Source: Jaenimonas drosophilae (taxonomy: Eukaryota > Euglenozoa > Kinetoplastea > Trypanosomatida > Trypanosomatidae). Taken from it: a stretch of DNA of 64,000 bases. The stretch lies in NCBI GenBank assembly GCA_030849065.1, contig JASAON010001603.1:20960-84959 (forward strand), in the 5' to 3' direction. Under the pieces are notes generated by a model, which was given only the letters and a program-made list of their open reading frames with translations, ran no database searches and was not told where the DNA came from. Below, one piece after another: positions 38,375 through 47,678 of this stretch. A program made the translations under genes and the position numbers. The stretch's first letter is position 1. Each line of letters starts with the position of its first letter.

Positions 38375-39568
38375 ATGACTCAGATTTTCACAAACAACAT
38401 GCGCAGCGCTGTTGTCTCCCCGGTGGAGAACCAAGAACAGCGTGTGTCTCCCAATGGACGCCGCAGCCCGAAGTCTCGTCGCCCTCACAACAGCTACTAC
38501 GAACGAACGACGACGGTACAACTGATTCATGCATCCACTGCCCACCTCATGGGTACCAAGCTAAACCGGGTTCAGCACACACAGGGTCGTGCGGAGAACG
38601 GCGCGTACCTCTGCGAGAACTTCCTCAAGGGCAACTGCGACAACGGATCGAGCTGTGGCTCCGTTCACGTTCCCCAGCAGTACTTGTGGGAGATCATTGT
38701 CCCCTCTGTGCAGAGTGACACCTACCTCTACCACCCAGGTTTCAGCATCCGCTGCTACACTCCTGGCATGGATGCTTTGTGCGATATCCCGAGCAGCTAC
38801 ATCTACGTGACGCGTGGCAGCAAGCATTATGTGGAGCTCTTCAACGACAACGGCGACAACTTCAAGGAGAAGTGCCGACTGTGCCCTGTGATGCAAGAGA
38901 AGGGCTACTGCGAGAAGGGCATGGACTGCGAGAATGTGCATTGCTGCACGGCGGACCTATCACCCTTTCCCTGCATCCGCACGCACATTGCTGACGAGGA
39001 GACTGTTGCCCTGTACGAGCGTCTGCCTGAGAACGTGAAGGTGCGCGTGTTTCAGCCCAACAACGGCGATGCGAATCAGGACTTTCCTGGCAGTGATGTG
39101 CTGCGTACTGCTGGCGCGACACAGTACGAGAAGGCCTTCCGTGAGGCTGGTGGTGCGATTCCGAACCTGAAGATGCAACACTGCGCACACTTCAACACCA
39201 AGAAGCTGTGCCGCCTGGGTGATGGCTGCCGCTTCCTGCACGTGGTGCCTGTCGCGATGGCAACTCCTTTGGACGATACCTCCGCGCGCACGACTCCTAT
39301 CCCAATTTCCTCTTCACGCTCCACCCCGGTTGGGGCACAAAATGTTGCCGCACGTGCATCCGCTGCAGGGAACGCTGTGGCTGAGATGCTCCGTACGATG
39401 GGCACGACTCCCCCACCGATTGACCCCACCAACTTGGGCCAGGGCACACCAAATGAGGTCAACCTGACCTCAACTGCCCCGGCAGCGCGTGCGGCGAAGG
39501 CACGGCTGAGCCCTGTTCGCCGCAACAATCCGTACAGTCTCACGGGTGCGGACGTGTACTATGATTAA
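38375..39568 (+). CDS. Triple CCCH zinc-finger RNA-binding protein, paralogue 1
   Basis: 397 residues. Three CCCH fingers: C-x7-C-x5-C-x3-H (CENFLKGNCDNGSSCGSVH), C-x8-C-x5-C-x3-H (CPVMQEKGYCEKGMDCENVH) and C-x8-C-x5-C-x3-H (CAHFNTKKLCRLGDGCRFLH). The first two are separated by about 75 residues of a conserved beta-rich segment (SIRCYTPGMDALCDIPSS). The tail is Thr/Pro/Ala-rich. Such proteins bind AU-rich 3' UTR elements and regulate mRNA stability or translation in trypanosomes. Adjacent paralogue pairs of this type are known there (ZC3H20/ZC3H21 and ZC3H39/ZC3H40); I cannot say which pair this matches. Its central 716 bp are almost identical to the gene at 42157. Confidence 0.88.
   Translation: MTQIFTNNMRSAVVSPVENQEQRVSPNGRRSPKSRRPHNSYYERTTTVQLIHASTAHLMGTKLNRVQHTQGRAENGAYLCENFLKGNCDNGSSCGSVHVPQQYLWEIIVPSVQSDTYLYHPGFSIRCYTPGMDALCDIPSSYIYVTRGSKHYVELFNDNGDNFKEKCRLCPVMQEKGYCEKGMDCENVHCCTADLSPFPCIRTHIADEETVALYERLPENVKVRVFQPNNGDANQDFPGSDVLRTAGATQYEKAFREAGGAIPNLKMQHCAHFNTKKLCRLGDGCRFLHVVPVAMATPLDDTSARTTPIPISSSRSTPVGAQNVAARASAAGNAVAEMLRTMGTTPPPIDPTNLGQGTPNEVNLTSTAPAARAAKARLSPVRRNNPYSLTGADVYYD
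38549..39264 (+). repeat. Gene-converted core of CCCH paralogue 1
   Basis: 716 bp matching 42295-43010 with only two mismatches (38602 and 38606), both near the left end. The remaining 658 bp are identical. Outside these limits the paralogues are alignable only weakly. Confidence 0.93.
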
Positions 39569-42156
39569 GAGAAGGACTGACCCACATCTCACCGGATGAA
39601 GCGCATGTCTTCCTATTTCTCTTCATTGGGATCTACAAAGGCCCGCCAATAATTTTGAAACTATTTTTTCACGATTTTGTGTTTGTTTCTGCGTTGGCGA
39701 CAGGTGCCCATTCCCCAACATTGCGATGCTGGTGGAGTACTGCCAAGCACCTCAAAAGCCACGCTGCCCTTCACATGTTTCTTAGTTCGGTGGGGTGATA
39801 CTTGTTTTTGTCGTTGTTGAAATGAAAAACACACCGCAAAAAAACATACAAAGTGCTTTATGTCCAAACACGACGTGCCCCACCCGCGACTGTTCTTGGC
39901 TCTACACATCCTTCGTATTGCCGAGGTGGGTTGGCGCCCTTGCACTGACCGCACAGCCACAGTTTGGTTGCTGGTTAGCTGCCGTGTCGTTGGCTGCAGA
40001 AGGATTGGTCTATAAGCAGCAAATGACAACGTTTTTGGGTGCCAATTCGAGATGCGGTGTCGTGTCGAATATTTCTATATATTTCTTTTTGCTACACATG
40101 TTATATAATGCGTTTATATAGCTGCAGGGGCTGAAGCGTGCCCCAACGTGACCTGTTGCTGGTGAGTTGGCCACATGGTCAGCTGGGACTTTTGTGATGA
40201 GCAGCCACGCACGCTTCTTTTTTCTTTCCTTTTGGTTCATTTCTCTTTTCCACGCCGATTCCCCCCCCTTTCTCTGACTTGGTTTCTGTCCATGGATTCT
40301 TATGCTCAGCTACGACAACGGTTCCTTCCTGTCGTGGTGTGCTGTACGACGTGGGTTGAATACCAACATGCTGTCGTGTGGCTGCCACCGCTGCTGGGCA
40401 GTGGACGGCTGCTGTATTGTGGAAATGCATTCGCGCGGCGTAATGAACATGCGAACACGCCGCAACGCATACTTTGTTTTTCCCCCATCTTTGCGGATAG
40501 GAGCGGTGCTGTTGTCTGTGGTTGAGATACACCTCAGCGGACACTCGTCTCTCATGTACCTCCCTGGAGCTACTTCTTATCCCCAGTTTCGTATGCATTG
40601 ACGGTGCTCAATTCGCCAGCACTGTGCAAATGCGTGTTCCCCTACCATGTTGCATTTGCCATCTCTTGTTTTTCATCACTTTCTTCTTTGGTGCTGCTTC
40701 AGTGCTTTCAGCCGACCTATGGGATGAGGGGTGTACTGCAGAAGTGTCACGCACTTGCTCACCACTCGCAGTACATGTACGCGCCTGAAGTGGAGAATGT
40801 TCAGAGAGAGCAATGAATCATCTCCGGCGGGCCCAACGATTTTCTCCAGCAAGGGGGGCGGCTTTTTATACTTCCCTAGCCCTCTTCCCCCCTTTCGTTG
40901 TGATACCTCTCCCCCAGATGTATAAACACTTAGAGTCTGTGAGCGCTGGCTCTGTGCATGCGTTTTTTTTTGTGTGTTGTGCTTATGGGTTGCTGCCGTT
41001 GGCCTTCTGTGTTGCGCATGTTGATGAGCAAGTTCCTCAGTCAAATACCTCCATTTGCGTGGACTGAGTGCTTCTTACCATCACTTCTATCCTTGCGTTG
41101 CTGGGGGTCGGTGCCTCCCCGTTTTGCCGCCAGCGTCGACAGGCCCATAACACAATCTCTCCTTCACGTTTTGTAATGCTGTTGTAGGTCAAGGTCCTCG
41201 TTGGTCTTTCTGCCCAGCCTTGTTGTGTTTGACTTCCTCCATCACCTCTGCCTCCTTTTCATGTTCTGATTTTTCTGTTCTTTTCTGTTTTTTTTTGCTC
41301 GTTTCTTCCGTTTTCCGGTTGCTGTGCTTCTGTTTCCGTGCGTTCGACCTTACCGAGTTCTCTATTTACCTGCCTTTCCCCCTTGCGCCGCACAGCGTCA
41401 AAAACACCAATTGACGATGTCATTCTGAACTGTTATGAAGGGCTCACACGCTACTGTTCTATAGCAACGCACGCTGTGTGAGAGCTCCGCAGTAGCATGG
41501 CTCAGCTTGAAGCAAGTGACCTGCTGGATGGACTCTCTACTCGTTACACCACAGGGCCAACTCCTTCATTCATTTGCTGTTGTTTATCTTTTTACTGGTG
41601 TACTCTATGTTCCCTGACTTCGATGTGATTTTGGTCCGTCCTCCGTTAACTTCCCTCCCCACGGTTTCGTGCTTTGCGAGTCAACGTCGTGGGGCGCCTG
41701 CTGCTGCACCGCCCTACACACCTTTCCCCTGGTTCCCTGTACATACTACCTTCGGGCCATCGTTGCACACTGTGCAATCCCCACTCCAGTGACTACGCCA
41801 GTGCTTTCAGTAAGCGCTCCAATGGAATAACGGAACCACGATCTTCCTTTCTTTAGCCTCGGTTATCTTTTTGCAACATCTCCCCTTCCCCCTTCCTCCT
41901 GAAGTCTCTTCCCTCCTCTGTGCTCGCTGGTGCATCTAGGTTGCCATGCTCCCTCTTGTCCGCGACTCCTCTGCGCATCGTCATTCATGTCGTCTTTGAT
42001 CCCCTCTCTCTCTCTCTCTTACGTCTTGGTTCAACCGTCTCAAAGGTTTGACCTCTCATATTCACTATTCCATTTTCCTGCAGGTTTTCATTCGCCAACT
42101 TCGTTTTCTGAGATCGTTGCAGGACAACCCTACCACCACTCCAGCTTTGATACACA
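39569..42156. other. 2.6-kb intergenic region between the CCCH paralogues
   Basis: The longest intergenic stretch of the rightward cluster. No open frame here shows the G/C-ending codon bias of the genes. It is T-rich with many pyrimidine tracts, including a CT microsatellite near 42005-42019, and an AT-rich patch near 40075-40120. The probable acceptor for the downstream paralogue is TTTTCCTGCAG with AG at 42082-42083. It would hold an unusually long 3' UTR for paralogue 1, as expected of post-transcriptionally regulated mRNAs. No degraded third copy of the zinc-finger core was seen. Confidence 0.6.
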
Positions 42157-43245
42157 ATGAGCCGCTCATCTGCCGTGAAGCGCTGCGTGCGATCCCGCCG
42201 CTCCCGCCGCCTACCCAAGCCACGCCGGCCACACAGCAGCTACCATGAGCGTACCACAACGGTGCAGCTCCTTCACGCGTCTACAACCCGCCTTATGGGT
42301 ACCAAGCTAAACCGGGTTCAGCACACACAGGGTCGTGCGGAGAACGGTGCGCACCTCTGCGAGAACTTCCTCAAGGGCAACTGCGACAACGGATCGAGCT
42401 GTGGCTCCGTTCACGTTCCCCAGCAGTACTTGTGGGAGATCATTGTCCCCTCTGTGCAGAGTGACACCTACCTCTACCACCCAGGTTTCAGCATCCGCTG
42501 CTACACTCCTGGCATGGATGCTTTGTGCGATATCCCGAGCAGCTACATCTACGTGACGCGTGGCAGCAAGCATTATGTGGAGCTCTTCAACGACAACGGC
42601 GACAACTTCAAGGAGAAGTGCCGACTGTGCCCTGTGATGCAAGAGAAGGGCTACTGCGAGAAGGGCATGGACTGCGAGAATGTGCATTGCTGCACGGCGG
42701 ACCTATCACCCTTTCCCTGCATCCGCACGCACATTGCTGACGAGGAGACTGTTGCCCTGTACGAGCGTCTGCCTGAGAACGTGAAGGTGCGCGTGTTTCA
42801 GCCCAACAACGGCGATGCGAATCAGGACTTTCCTGGCAGTGATGTGCTGCGTACTGCTGGCGCGACACAGTACGAGAAGGCCTTCCGTGAGGCTGGTGGT
42901 GCGATTCCGAACCTGAAGATGCAACACTGCGCACACTTCAACACCAAGAAGCTGTGCCGCCTGGGTGATGGCTGCCGCTTCCTGCACGTGGTGCCTGTCG
43001 CGATGGCAACCCAGCTGGACGAATCTTCTTCCTCTTCGCGATCGACACTCCTGTCGATGGCTTCTTCAGATCGTACCACTCCAGTGGGCACCCCCCATCT
43101 CTCGTGGCCCTCAGCTGCGGAGATGCTTTCGTTGCCAAACTGCGTTGAATACCACGAGGGATTTTCTCTGGAGGGCCGATGGGTCCGCGGTGGCTTCAGT
43201 CGCCGACACAACCCCTACGCCTCCATTGCCCTGCGCTGTGGTTAA
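42157..43245 (+). CDS. Triple CCCH zinc-finger RNA-binding protein, paralogue 2
   Basis: 362 residues. Same three CCCH fingers and intervening segment as the gene at 38375, differing by one residue in the shared core. The N-terminus is different and very basic (KRCVRSRRSRRLPKPRR). It rejoins paralogue 1 at the sequence around YYERTTTVQL / SYHERTTTVQL. The C-terminal tail from about residue 286 is unrelated in detail: Ser-rich, ending in SRRHNPYASIALRCG. Both tails keep a basic-NPY element near their ends (RRNNPYS versus RRHNPYA), so that short motif may be functional. With identical fingers the two should bind the same RNA motif but differ in partners. Confidence 0.88.
   Translation: MSRSSAVKRCVRSRRSRRLPKPRRPHSSYHERTTTVQLLHASTTRLMGTKLNRVQHTQGRAENGAHLCENFLKGNCDNGSSCGSVHVPQQYLWEIIVPSVQSDTYLYHPGFSIRCYTPGMDALCDIPSSYIYVTRGSKHYVELFNDNGDNFKEKCRLCPVMQEKGYCEKGMDCENVHCCTADLSPFPCIRTHIADEETVALYERLPENVKVRVFQPNNGDANQDFPGSDVLRTAGATQYEKAFREAGGAIPNLKMQHCAHFNTKKLCRLGDGCRFLHVVPVAMATQLDESSSSSRSTLLSMASSDRTTPVGTPHLSWPSAAEMLSLPNCVEYHEGFSLEGRWVRGGFSRRHNPYASIALRCG
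42295..43010 (+). repeat. Gene-converted core of CCCH paralogue 2
   Basis: Second copy of the 716-bp near-identical block (3746 bp downstream of the first). Confidence 0.93.
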
Positions 43246-44597
43246 CTTGTATTTTCTTTCTTTGAATGGACGTCGCGGAGTCACACAGATGGGAGTAAGT
43301 GATGCGCCTATTTTTTTTTCCAAGTTGCGGATTTGTTGGGCTAATCTTTAGTTGCTAGCTCGATGCTGTGCGATTTTTATTGGAAAATTTTTTTTTCCTC
43401 CAAACCGAACGTGCCCCCAACACCGCAGCGTTCCAGTGGTCCGCCAACCAACTGGATGTCGCTTCTGCATGTTTTAATGAACTCCCTCCCTACAAACACC
43501 CACCTTCATCCCAGGTATTTGTTGATTGTTTTTATGCGTTTTACGTGGCGTGCTGATCGTTTATGCATATTTAAGGATGATGACTTCCCGGATCATGTCG
43601 AGTGCTCTGAGGCGTCTCTCTCCTTTTTTTTTCTACTGTTTTCCAATTTTTTGTATTCATTTTTGGTGGTGTACGTTCAAACTGTCGTTGCGGATGGCCG
43701 GCGAGTGTTTTTGTGCGTAGCGACGACATCAGTTGCCCCTCCCCAGTGCTCAGTACATCAAACGTACTGCAATGACGACGCTACTTTGTTATTTTCTTCT
43801 CACTTCATGCTCCCCAACAACACTATTCAATGCTTCACTCCTTTGATCTGGTGGCTTTGCTGTGTGATCTTGACGGTGCATCGCGAGTGAGTCTGGCGAT
43901 GCAGGAGGTCCGCGTAGTTTCAGTGCCTTACTCCGCATTTTCTACCTCCCTTATTCCCCTACCCACGACGCATGTGCTGGAGCCTCTTTTGCGTTCTTTT
44001 TTGTTTCTCTTGTGGGCGAGTATCTGCAGTCTTGGTGGCGAGGTATCGACGCATCGCGGGAGAGGCGACGATCGCCGCTGCCGGATGCCTCAAGATCGCG
44101 GATATGCCACATTGCTGCGAGTGAACCACCACCAACAAAATTTATGTGCCATCATCGCCAATTGGATGTGGCGACGAACCGTGATGGACCATCAGTCTCA
44201 TCGGTTACCTTTGTTCTCTTTCTTTGGGTTTGCCCCACTGGGCTGAGATGGATCGAAGCTACCCCATCTCTACTTGTTGAATTGTCGGCGGCACCCACGC
44301 ACATTTGCTACGTTTTCATCGATGAAGTTGTTGGCTAACGATGGCCTGGTTCCTCGTAGCTCTTCTCCCCGTTTTTTCCCTAAGCATTTATTTTACTGTT
44401 TGCGAGCCCCCCTTGACCCCTTTGATGAAGATTAGATGTGCTCCATGATTGATTTTCCTGATCAAGATACATCCTGGTGTTCATGTGTGCGAGGGCGGAA
44501 GGGATTTGATGTGGTTGGTGATTCACGCCTCTTTTTTCCACTTCATGAACCTCTCGATTGTTGTACTAGTTGGTTGTGGCTGATTTAGTGTGTAGGG
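43246..44597. other. 1.35-kb intergenic region upstream of the PIP kinase
   Basis: No supported gene. The T-rich sequence yields a 175-codon open frame (43363-43890) with Phe/Leu/Cys-rich UTR-like content, not called. A likely acceptor is GATTTAG with AG at 44587-44588. It probably holds a long 3' UTR for CCCH paralogue 2. Confidence 0.55.
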
Positions 44598-45743
44598 ATG
44601 GGCACCTGCCAGTCCATTGGTGGGGCGTCGACCAGTGGCGCATCCCTCACGGCGCACGACGTGGCCGCAGCACTTCGGGCCATCATTGATCATCCAATGA
44701 ATGCACACGTCGAAAACACCACAGACATCTGTGAGCCTGCCGATGATCCCCCCATGACATGGGATCTACGCCCCGGTGTTTCCATCACCTGCTACGCTCC
44801 GCAGCAGTTTGCGGCCCTTCGAAAACTCAACGGAATCAGTGACGAACACTTTGTGGAGGAGTGGACGTTGGCGGAGGAGGGGGTTGAGATGGCGCTGGGG
44901 GCCGGTCGGTCGCAGGCTCTCTTTCTCCGCTCACAGTCGCAGCAGTTCATCAGTAAGACCATTGCTGAAGGGGAGGTTGATGTACTCCTCTCCATCTTGG
45001 CCTCCTACCGCGAGCACATGGAGCGCTTCCCTAGCTCGTTGCTGATGCGGTTTTTGGCCCTCGTTCAGATCAAAACCGCAACGGATGTGGGGTACGTGGT
45101 GTGTTCCAACGACGTGTTCGCGGCGGCGACGACACTCCACGAGCGTTGGGATGTCAAGGGACGTCTTCCCAAACCAGGAAAATTTGTTGTGGAGAGCCAA
45201 CCATCTGCAGCCACAGAGCCCGTGAAGGAGGCGGAGTCGCCAGCTTCCATGAGCTCTCCCATTCTGCATGACAAGGATCTGCGACGTTTGTTTTGGATCG
45301 ATGCGGCACCCCGAGAAGCTTTGCTCGGGCAGCTGCACGAAGACTTTGCCTATGCAGAGCGCGTTGGGCTCATGGACTACTCCATATTAATTGGTGTGTG
45401 CTACACACCAGCAGGGAAAACCTCTGGCAGCGGCTTCGTTTCCAGCTTGAATGAGGTACGAGCCGGGCATGCAGAGTACAGCGCCGAGGAGCGACCTACC
45501 TCCCTGCTGCGCCCTTCCTCCATTTTCCAGTCTGGGGTCGAGAGCGTTCGTCAGCAGGAAACTTACTTCATTGGTATCATTGACGTTCTCACGGTGTATA
45601 CCTGGAAGAAGAAAAGTGCCAACTTCTTCAAGTCGTTTTTGTGGAAGCCAATCACACTCTCAACTATTCCTCCAGCAGCCTACCGCGCACGGCTGGAGCG
45701 GTACACCCACTACATCTTCCCCTCCACTTCCTCATCATCGTGA
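44598..45743 (+). CDS. Phosphatidylinositol phosphate kinase (PIP4/5K family), N-myristoylation signal
   Basis: 381 residues spanning a compact PIPK catalytic domain. Visible elements: GVSITCYAPQQFAALRKLNG (N-lobe); FLRSQSQQFISKTI with the ATP-binding Lys; RWDVKGRLPKPGK, equivalent to the DLKGS motif; GLMDYSILIGV, the MDYSLL motif; YFIGIIDVLTVYTWKKKSAN with the metal-binding Asp. The activation segment ends STIPPAAYRARLERY. All catalytic landmarks are present, so it should make PI(4,5)P2 or a related lipid. The N-terminus MGTCQS fits N-myristoylation with a palmitoylatable Cys4, implying membrane attachment without other domains. Substrate preference cannot be decided. Confidence 0.88.
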   Translation: MGTCQSIGGASTSGASLTAHDVAAALRAIIDHPMNAHVENTTDICEPADDPPMTWDLRPGVSITCYAPQQFAALRKLNGISDEHFVEEWTLAEEGVEMALGAGRSQALFLRSQSQQFISKTIAEGEVDVLLSILASYREHMERFPSSLLMRFLALVQIKTATDVGYVVCSNDVFAAATTLHERWDVKGRLPKPGKFVVESQPSAATEPVKEAESPASMSSPILHDKDLRRLFWIDAAPREALLGQLHEDFAYAERVGLMDYSILIGVCYTPAGKTSGSGFVSSLNEVRAGHAEYSAEERPTSLLRPSSIFQSGVESVRQQETYFIGIIDVLTVYTWKKKSANFFKSFLWKPITLSTIPPAAYRARLERYTHYIFPSTSSSS

Positions 45744-46049
45744 ACCATCACGGCTTGGTGCTGGAAGCTGCTCCTCTGTTCAGGCAATGTGTGCTTTGAA
45801 TATGCTATTCTTCCCCCACTTGCGTGCGCTCTTGATCCCCCTCCCCAGAACACAATAACATTGTGTGCCGAGTGCGCTCTGTGTGCTGAGCCTTGGGCTG
45901 AACTGCAACCAACAAAGGCCCCATCTCTGCTTTGATGATTGCACATGGCTGACTAATTCATCAACCTACCTACGCTCCTTCCGTCTTCTCTCCCTTCGTC
46001 ATTTATTTTGTGTGCAGCAATTCTTCCAACAAGATCCACTCCGGCCACC
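45744..46049. other. Intergenic region upstream of EMC3
   Basis: 306 bp, no gene. T/C-rich tract at about 45975-46010 with acceptor GTGCAG (AG 46016-46017). Confidence 0.55.
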
Positions 46050-46814
46050 ATGGAGCAGTCAATTCTCTTAGATCCAAGCATCCGTGATTGGGTGCTTCTG
46101 CCCCTCATCGCCATCGTTCTATTCTTCGGCGTGTTGCGCCACTACGCCACTCTTCTCCTTACCTCTCCGGTACCTCCGGTGATGAAGGAAGCCAAGCTCT
46201 CCAACACCGCCAACTACACCCGCCTGCTGCTCCAGATGGGAACCCATCTCCCACCATCCTCCTTCCATGATCGCGCCGTAGATATGGTGGAGGGCCCCTT
46301 AACGACCAAGTCGGAAGTCAGCAACCCAATGGAGATGATGAGCGACCCCAACATGATGTCCAACATGCTCAAGAGCCAGATGATGAACATGGTGCCCAAC
46401 ATTGGCATGATGATGCTCGTCTCGTACTTCTTCTCAGGATTTGTGGTGGCCAAGTTCCCCTTCCCTCTCTCGAAGCGCTTCGCTGGTATGATGCAGCGCG
46501 GACTGGAGAACGACGACCTGCAGTGCAACTACGTCACCTCACTCAGCTTGTACTTTCTTATTCAATCTGGGTGCCAGGGCCTGCTCCAGCTCTTCCTGGG
46601 CCAGGATGCAGAGGTGAATGATCAGATGGCGATGATGATGCAGGCGCCGCGTGGGCAACCCGTGGACTACAACAAGGTGTACGCTCAACTGTCGGAGGAG
46701 CTCCTCTTCGTGAAGGACCGCCATAAGTGGACGTACCAAACTGCACCCGCAACGTTGCTGGCCAACTGGAAGCCAACGAAGCGCAGCCGCCAGGCATCAG
46801 CCCGCAATCACTAA
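46050..46814 (+). CDS. EMC3: ER membrane protein complex subunit 3 (EMC3)
   Basis: 254 residues, matching EMC3/TMCO1-superfamily (DUF106) length. Three membrane spans are visible: about 12-36 (WVLLPLIAIVLFFGVL), 116-136 (IGMMMLVSYFFSGFVVAKFP) and 165-190 (SLSLYFLIQSGCQGLLQLFL). The linker with NPMEMMSDPNMMSNMLKSQM is the methionine-rich cytosolic loop typical of the family, and FVVAKFPFPLSKRFAGMMQR is a strongly conserved EMC3 segment. It belongs to the Oxa1-like insertases and forms the core of the EMC, which inserts tail-anchored and multipass proteins into the ER. The frame opens at GTG 46008, upstream of the splice acceptor, so ATG 46050 is used. Confidence 0.9.
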   Translation: MEQSILLDPSIRDWVLLPLIAIVLFFGVLRHYATLLLTSPVPPVMKEAKLSNTANYTRLLLQMGTHLPPSSFHDRAVDMVEGPLTTKSEVSNPMEMMSDPNMMSNMLKSQMMNMVPNIGMMMLVSYFFSGFVVAKFPFPLSKRFAGMMQRGLENDDLQCNYVTSLSLYFLIQSGCQGLLQLFLGQDAEVNDQMAMMMQAPRGQPVDYNKVYAQLSEELLFVKDRHKWTYQTAPATLLANWKPTKRSRQASARNH

Positions 46815-47102
46815 CTCCTACCCACCCTTTATTTTGTGGCCATTAACGTTTGCCGACACAACAGCACCACGTGTGGTTGTGGTGCTGATCCTTCCATTCT
46901 TCCTCTCAGTGTGTGCCGAGTGATGAATGGGGGTACGACCGATGGACCACAATCATTGACGATGCTAAGTGGCTGCTTCTGCAGATGTACACCAGCTTCT
47001 TGTGATTAGGTAATTAGGTGCACTTCTTCTTCTTCTATTTTTTTTCTTCTATTTTGCTTCATCATTAGTTGTTGTGTGCTACAACCTACTCAACCCTACA
47101 CC

Positions 47103-47294
47103 ATGCATCTCCAAATCTACGTCGTGAACGGCAAGCGCGTCTACACCTTGAAGAAGGTTGACCCCGAAGGCAAGCCAACTCTCAGCGCTCACCCCGCCCG
47201 CTTTAGCCCCGATGATAAGTACAGCCGCCACCGCATCACCATCAAGCGTCGCTTCAAGGCGCTCGCGGCGGAGAAGAAGGCCAAGGCCATTTAA
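47103..47294 (+). CDS. NOP10: H/ACA ribonucleoprotein subunit NOP10
   Basis: 63 residues, essentially the whole family length (human 64). Residues 1-50 match NOP10 closely: [20 protein letters not shown] at the start and [20 protein letters not shown] in the middle, the latter almost invariant across eukaryotes. NOP10 binds the pseudouridine synthase Cbf5/dyskerin in H/ACA snoRNPs that modify rRNA, snRNA and, in kinetoplastids, the spliced-leader RNA. The frame begins at GTG 47076, but the ATG at 47103 gives the canonical N-terminus. Confidence 0.96.
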   Translation: MHLQIYVVNGKRVYTLKKVDPEGKPTLSAHPARFSPDDKYSRHRITIKRRFKALAAEKKAKAI

Positions 47295-47678
47295 GCACAT
47301 GTGTTGCTCGACTAACTATCTTTTTGTGAAGGAAGGCACGTGGTAATACCAATAACTGCACCATGAAAAATGACGATGGAGGCCACAATGTGTGCCAGGC
47401 CACCTGGCACCGAACTCACTCGTGCTTCAAAGTCTGCATGGCTATGCAAGGAACGAATAACAATCCACTTCATTCAATCTATTTTTGTTTTGTTTCTATT
47501 GGGCTTACTGTGTAGTTCCTAGCACACCTAGTTGGGCGGGTCATCCGCTCAGTTGTGGAGAAGAGAACGCAAGCGTCTACGGCTCCACTGCATAGAAAAA
47601 ACATCAAAGAAGCACCAAACAGATAGACACAAACTCCGCTGCTTGCTGTGACACCACATCTATCATCAACACAACAGC
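47295..47678. other. Intergenic region upstream of RNase HII
   Basis: 384 bp, no gene. The likely acceptor is TGTGTAG with AG at 47514-47515, following a T-rich stretch (47479-47500). Confidence 0.5.

Noticed and set aside
39569..42156. A degraded third copy of the CCCH gene between the two paralogues
   Set aside because: No stretch resembling the finger core was seen on either strand.
43363..43890. 175-codon rightward frame between CCCH paralogue 2 and the PIP kinase
   Set aside because: Phe/Leu/Cys/Ser-rich translation of T-rich UTR sequence; codon use unlike neighbouring genes.
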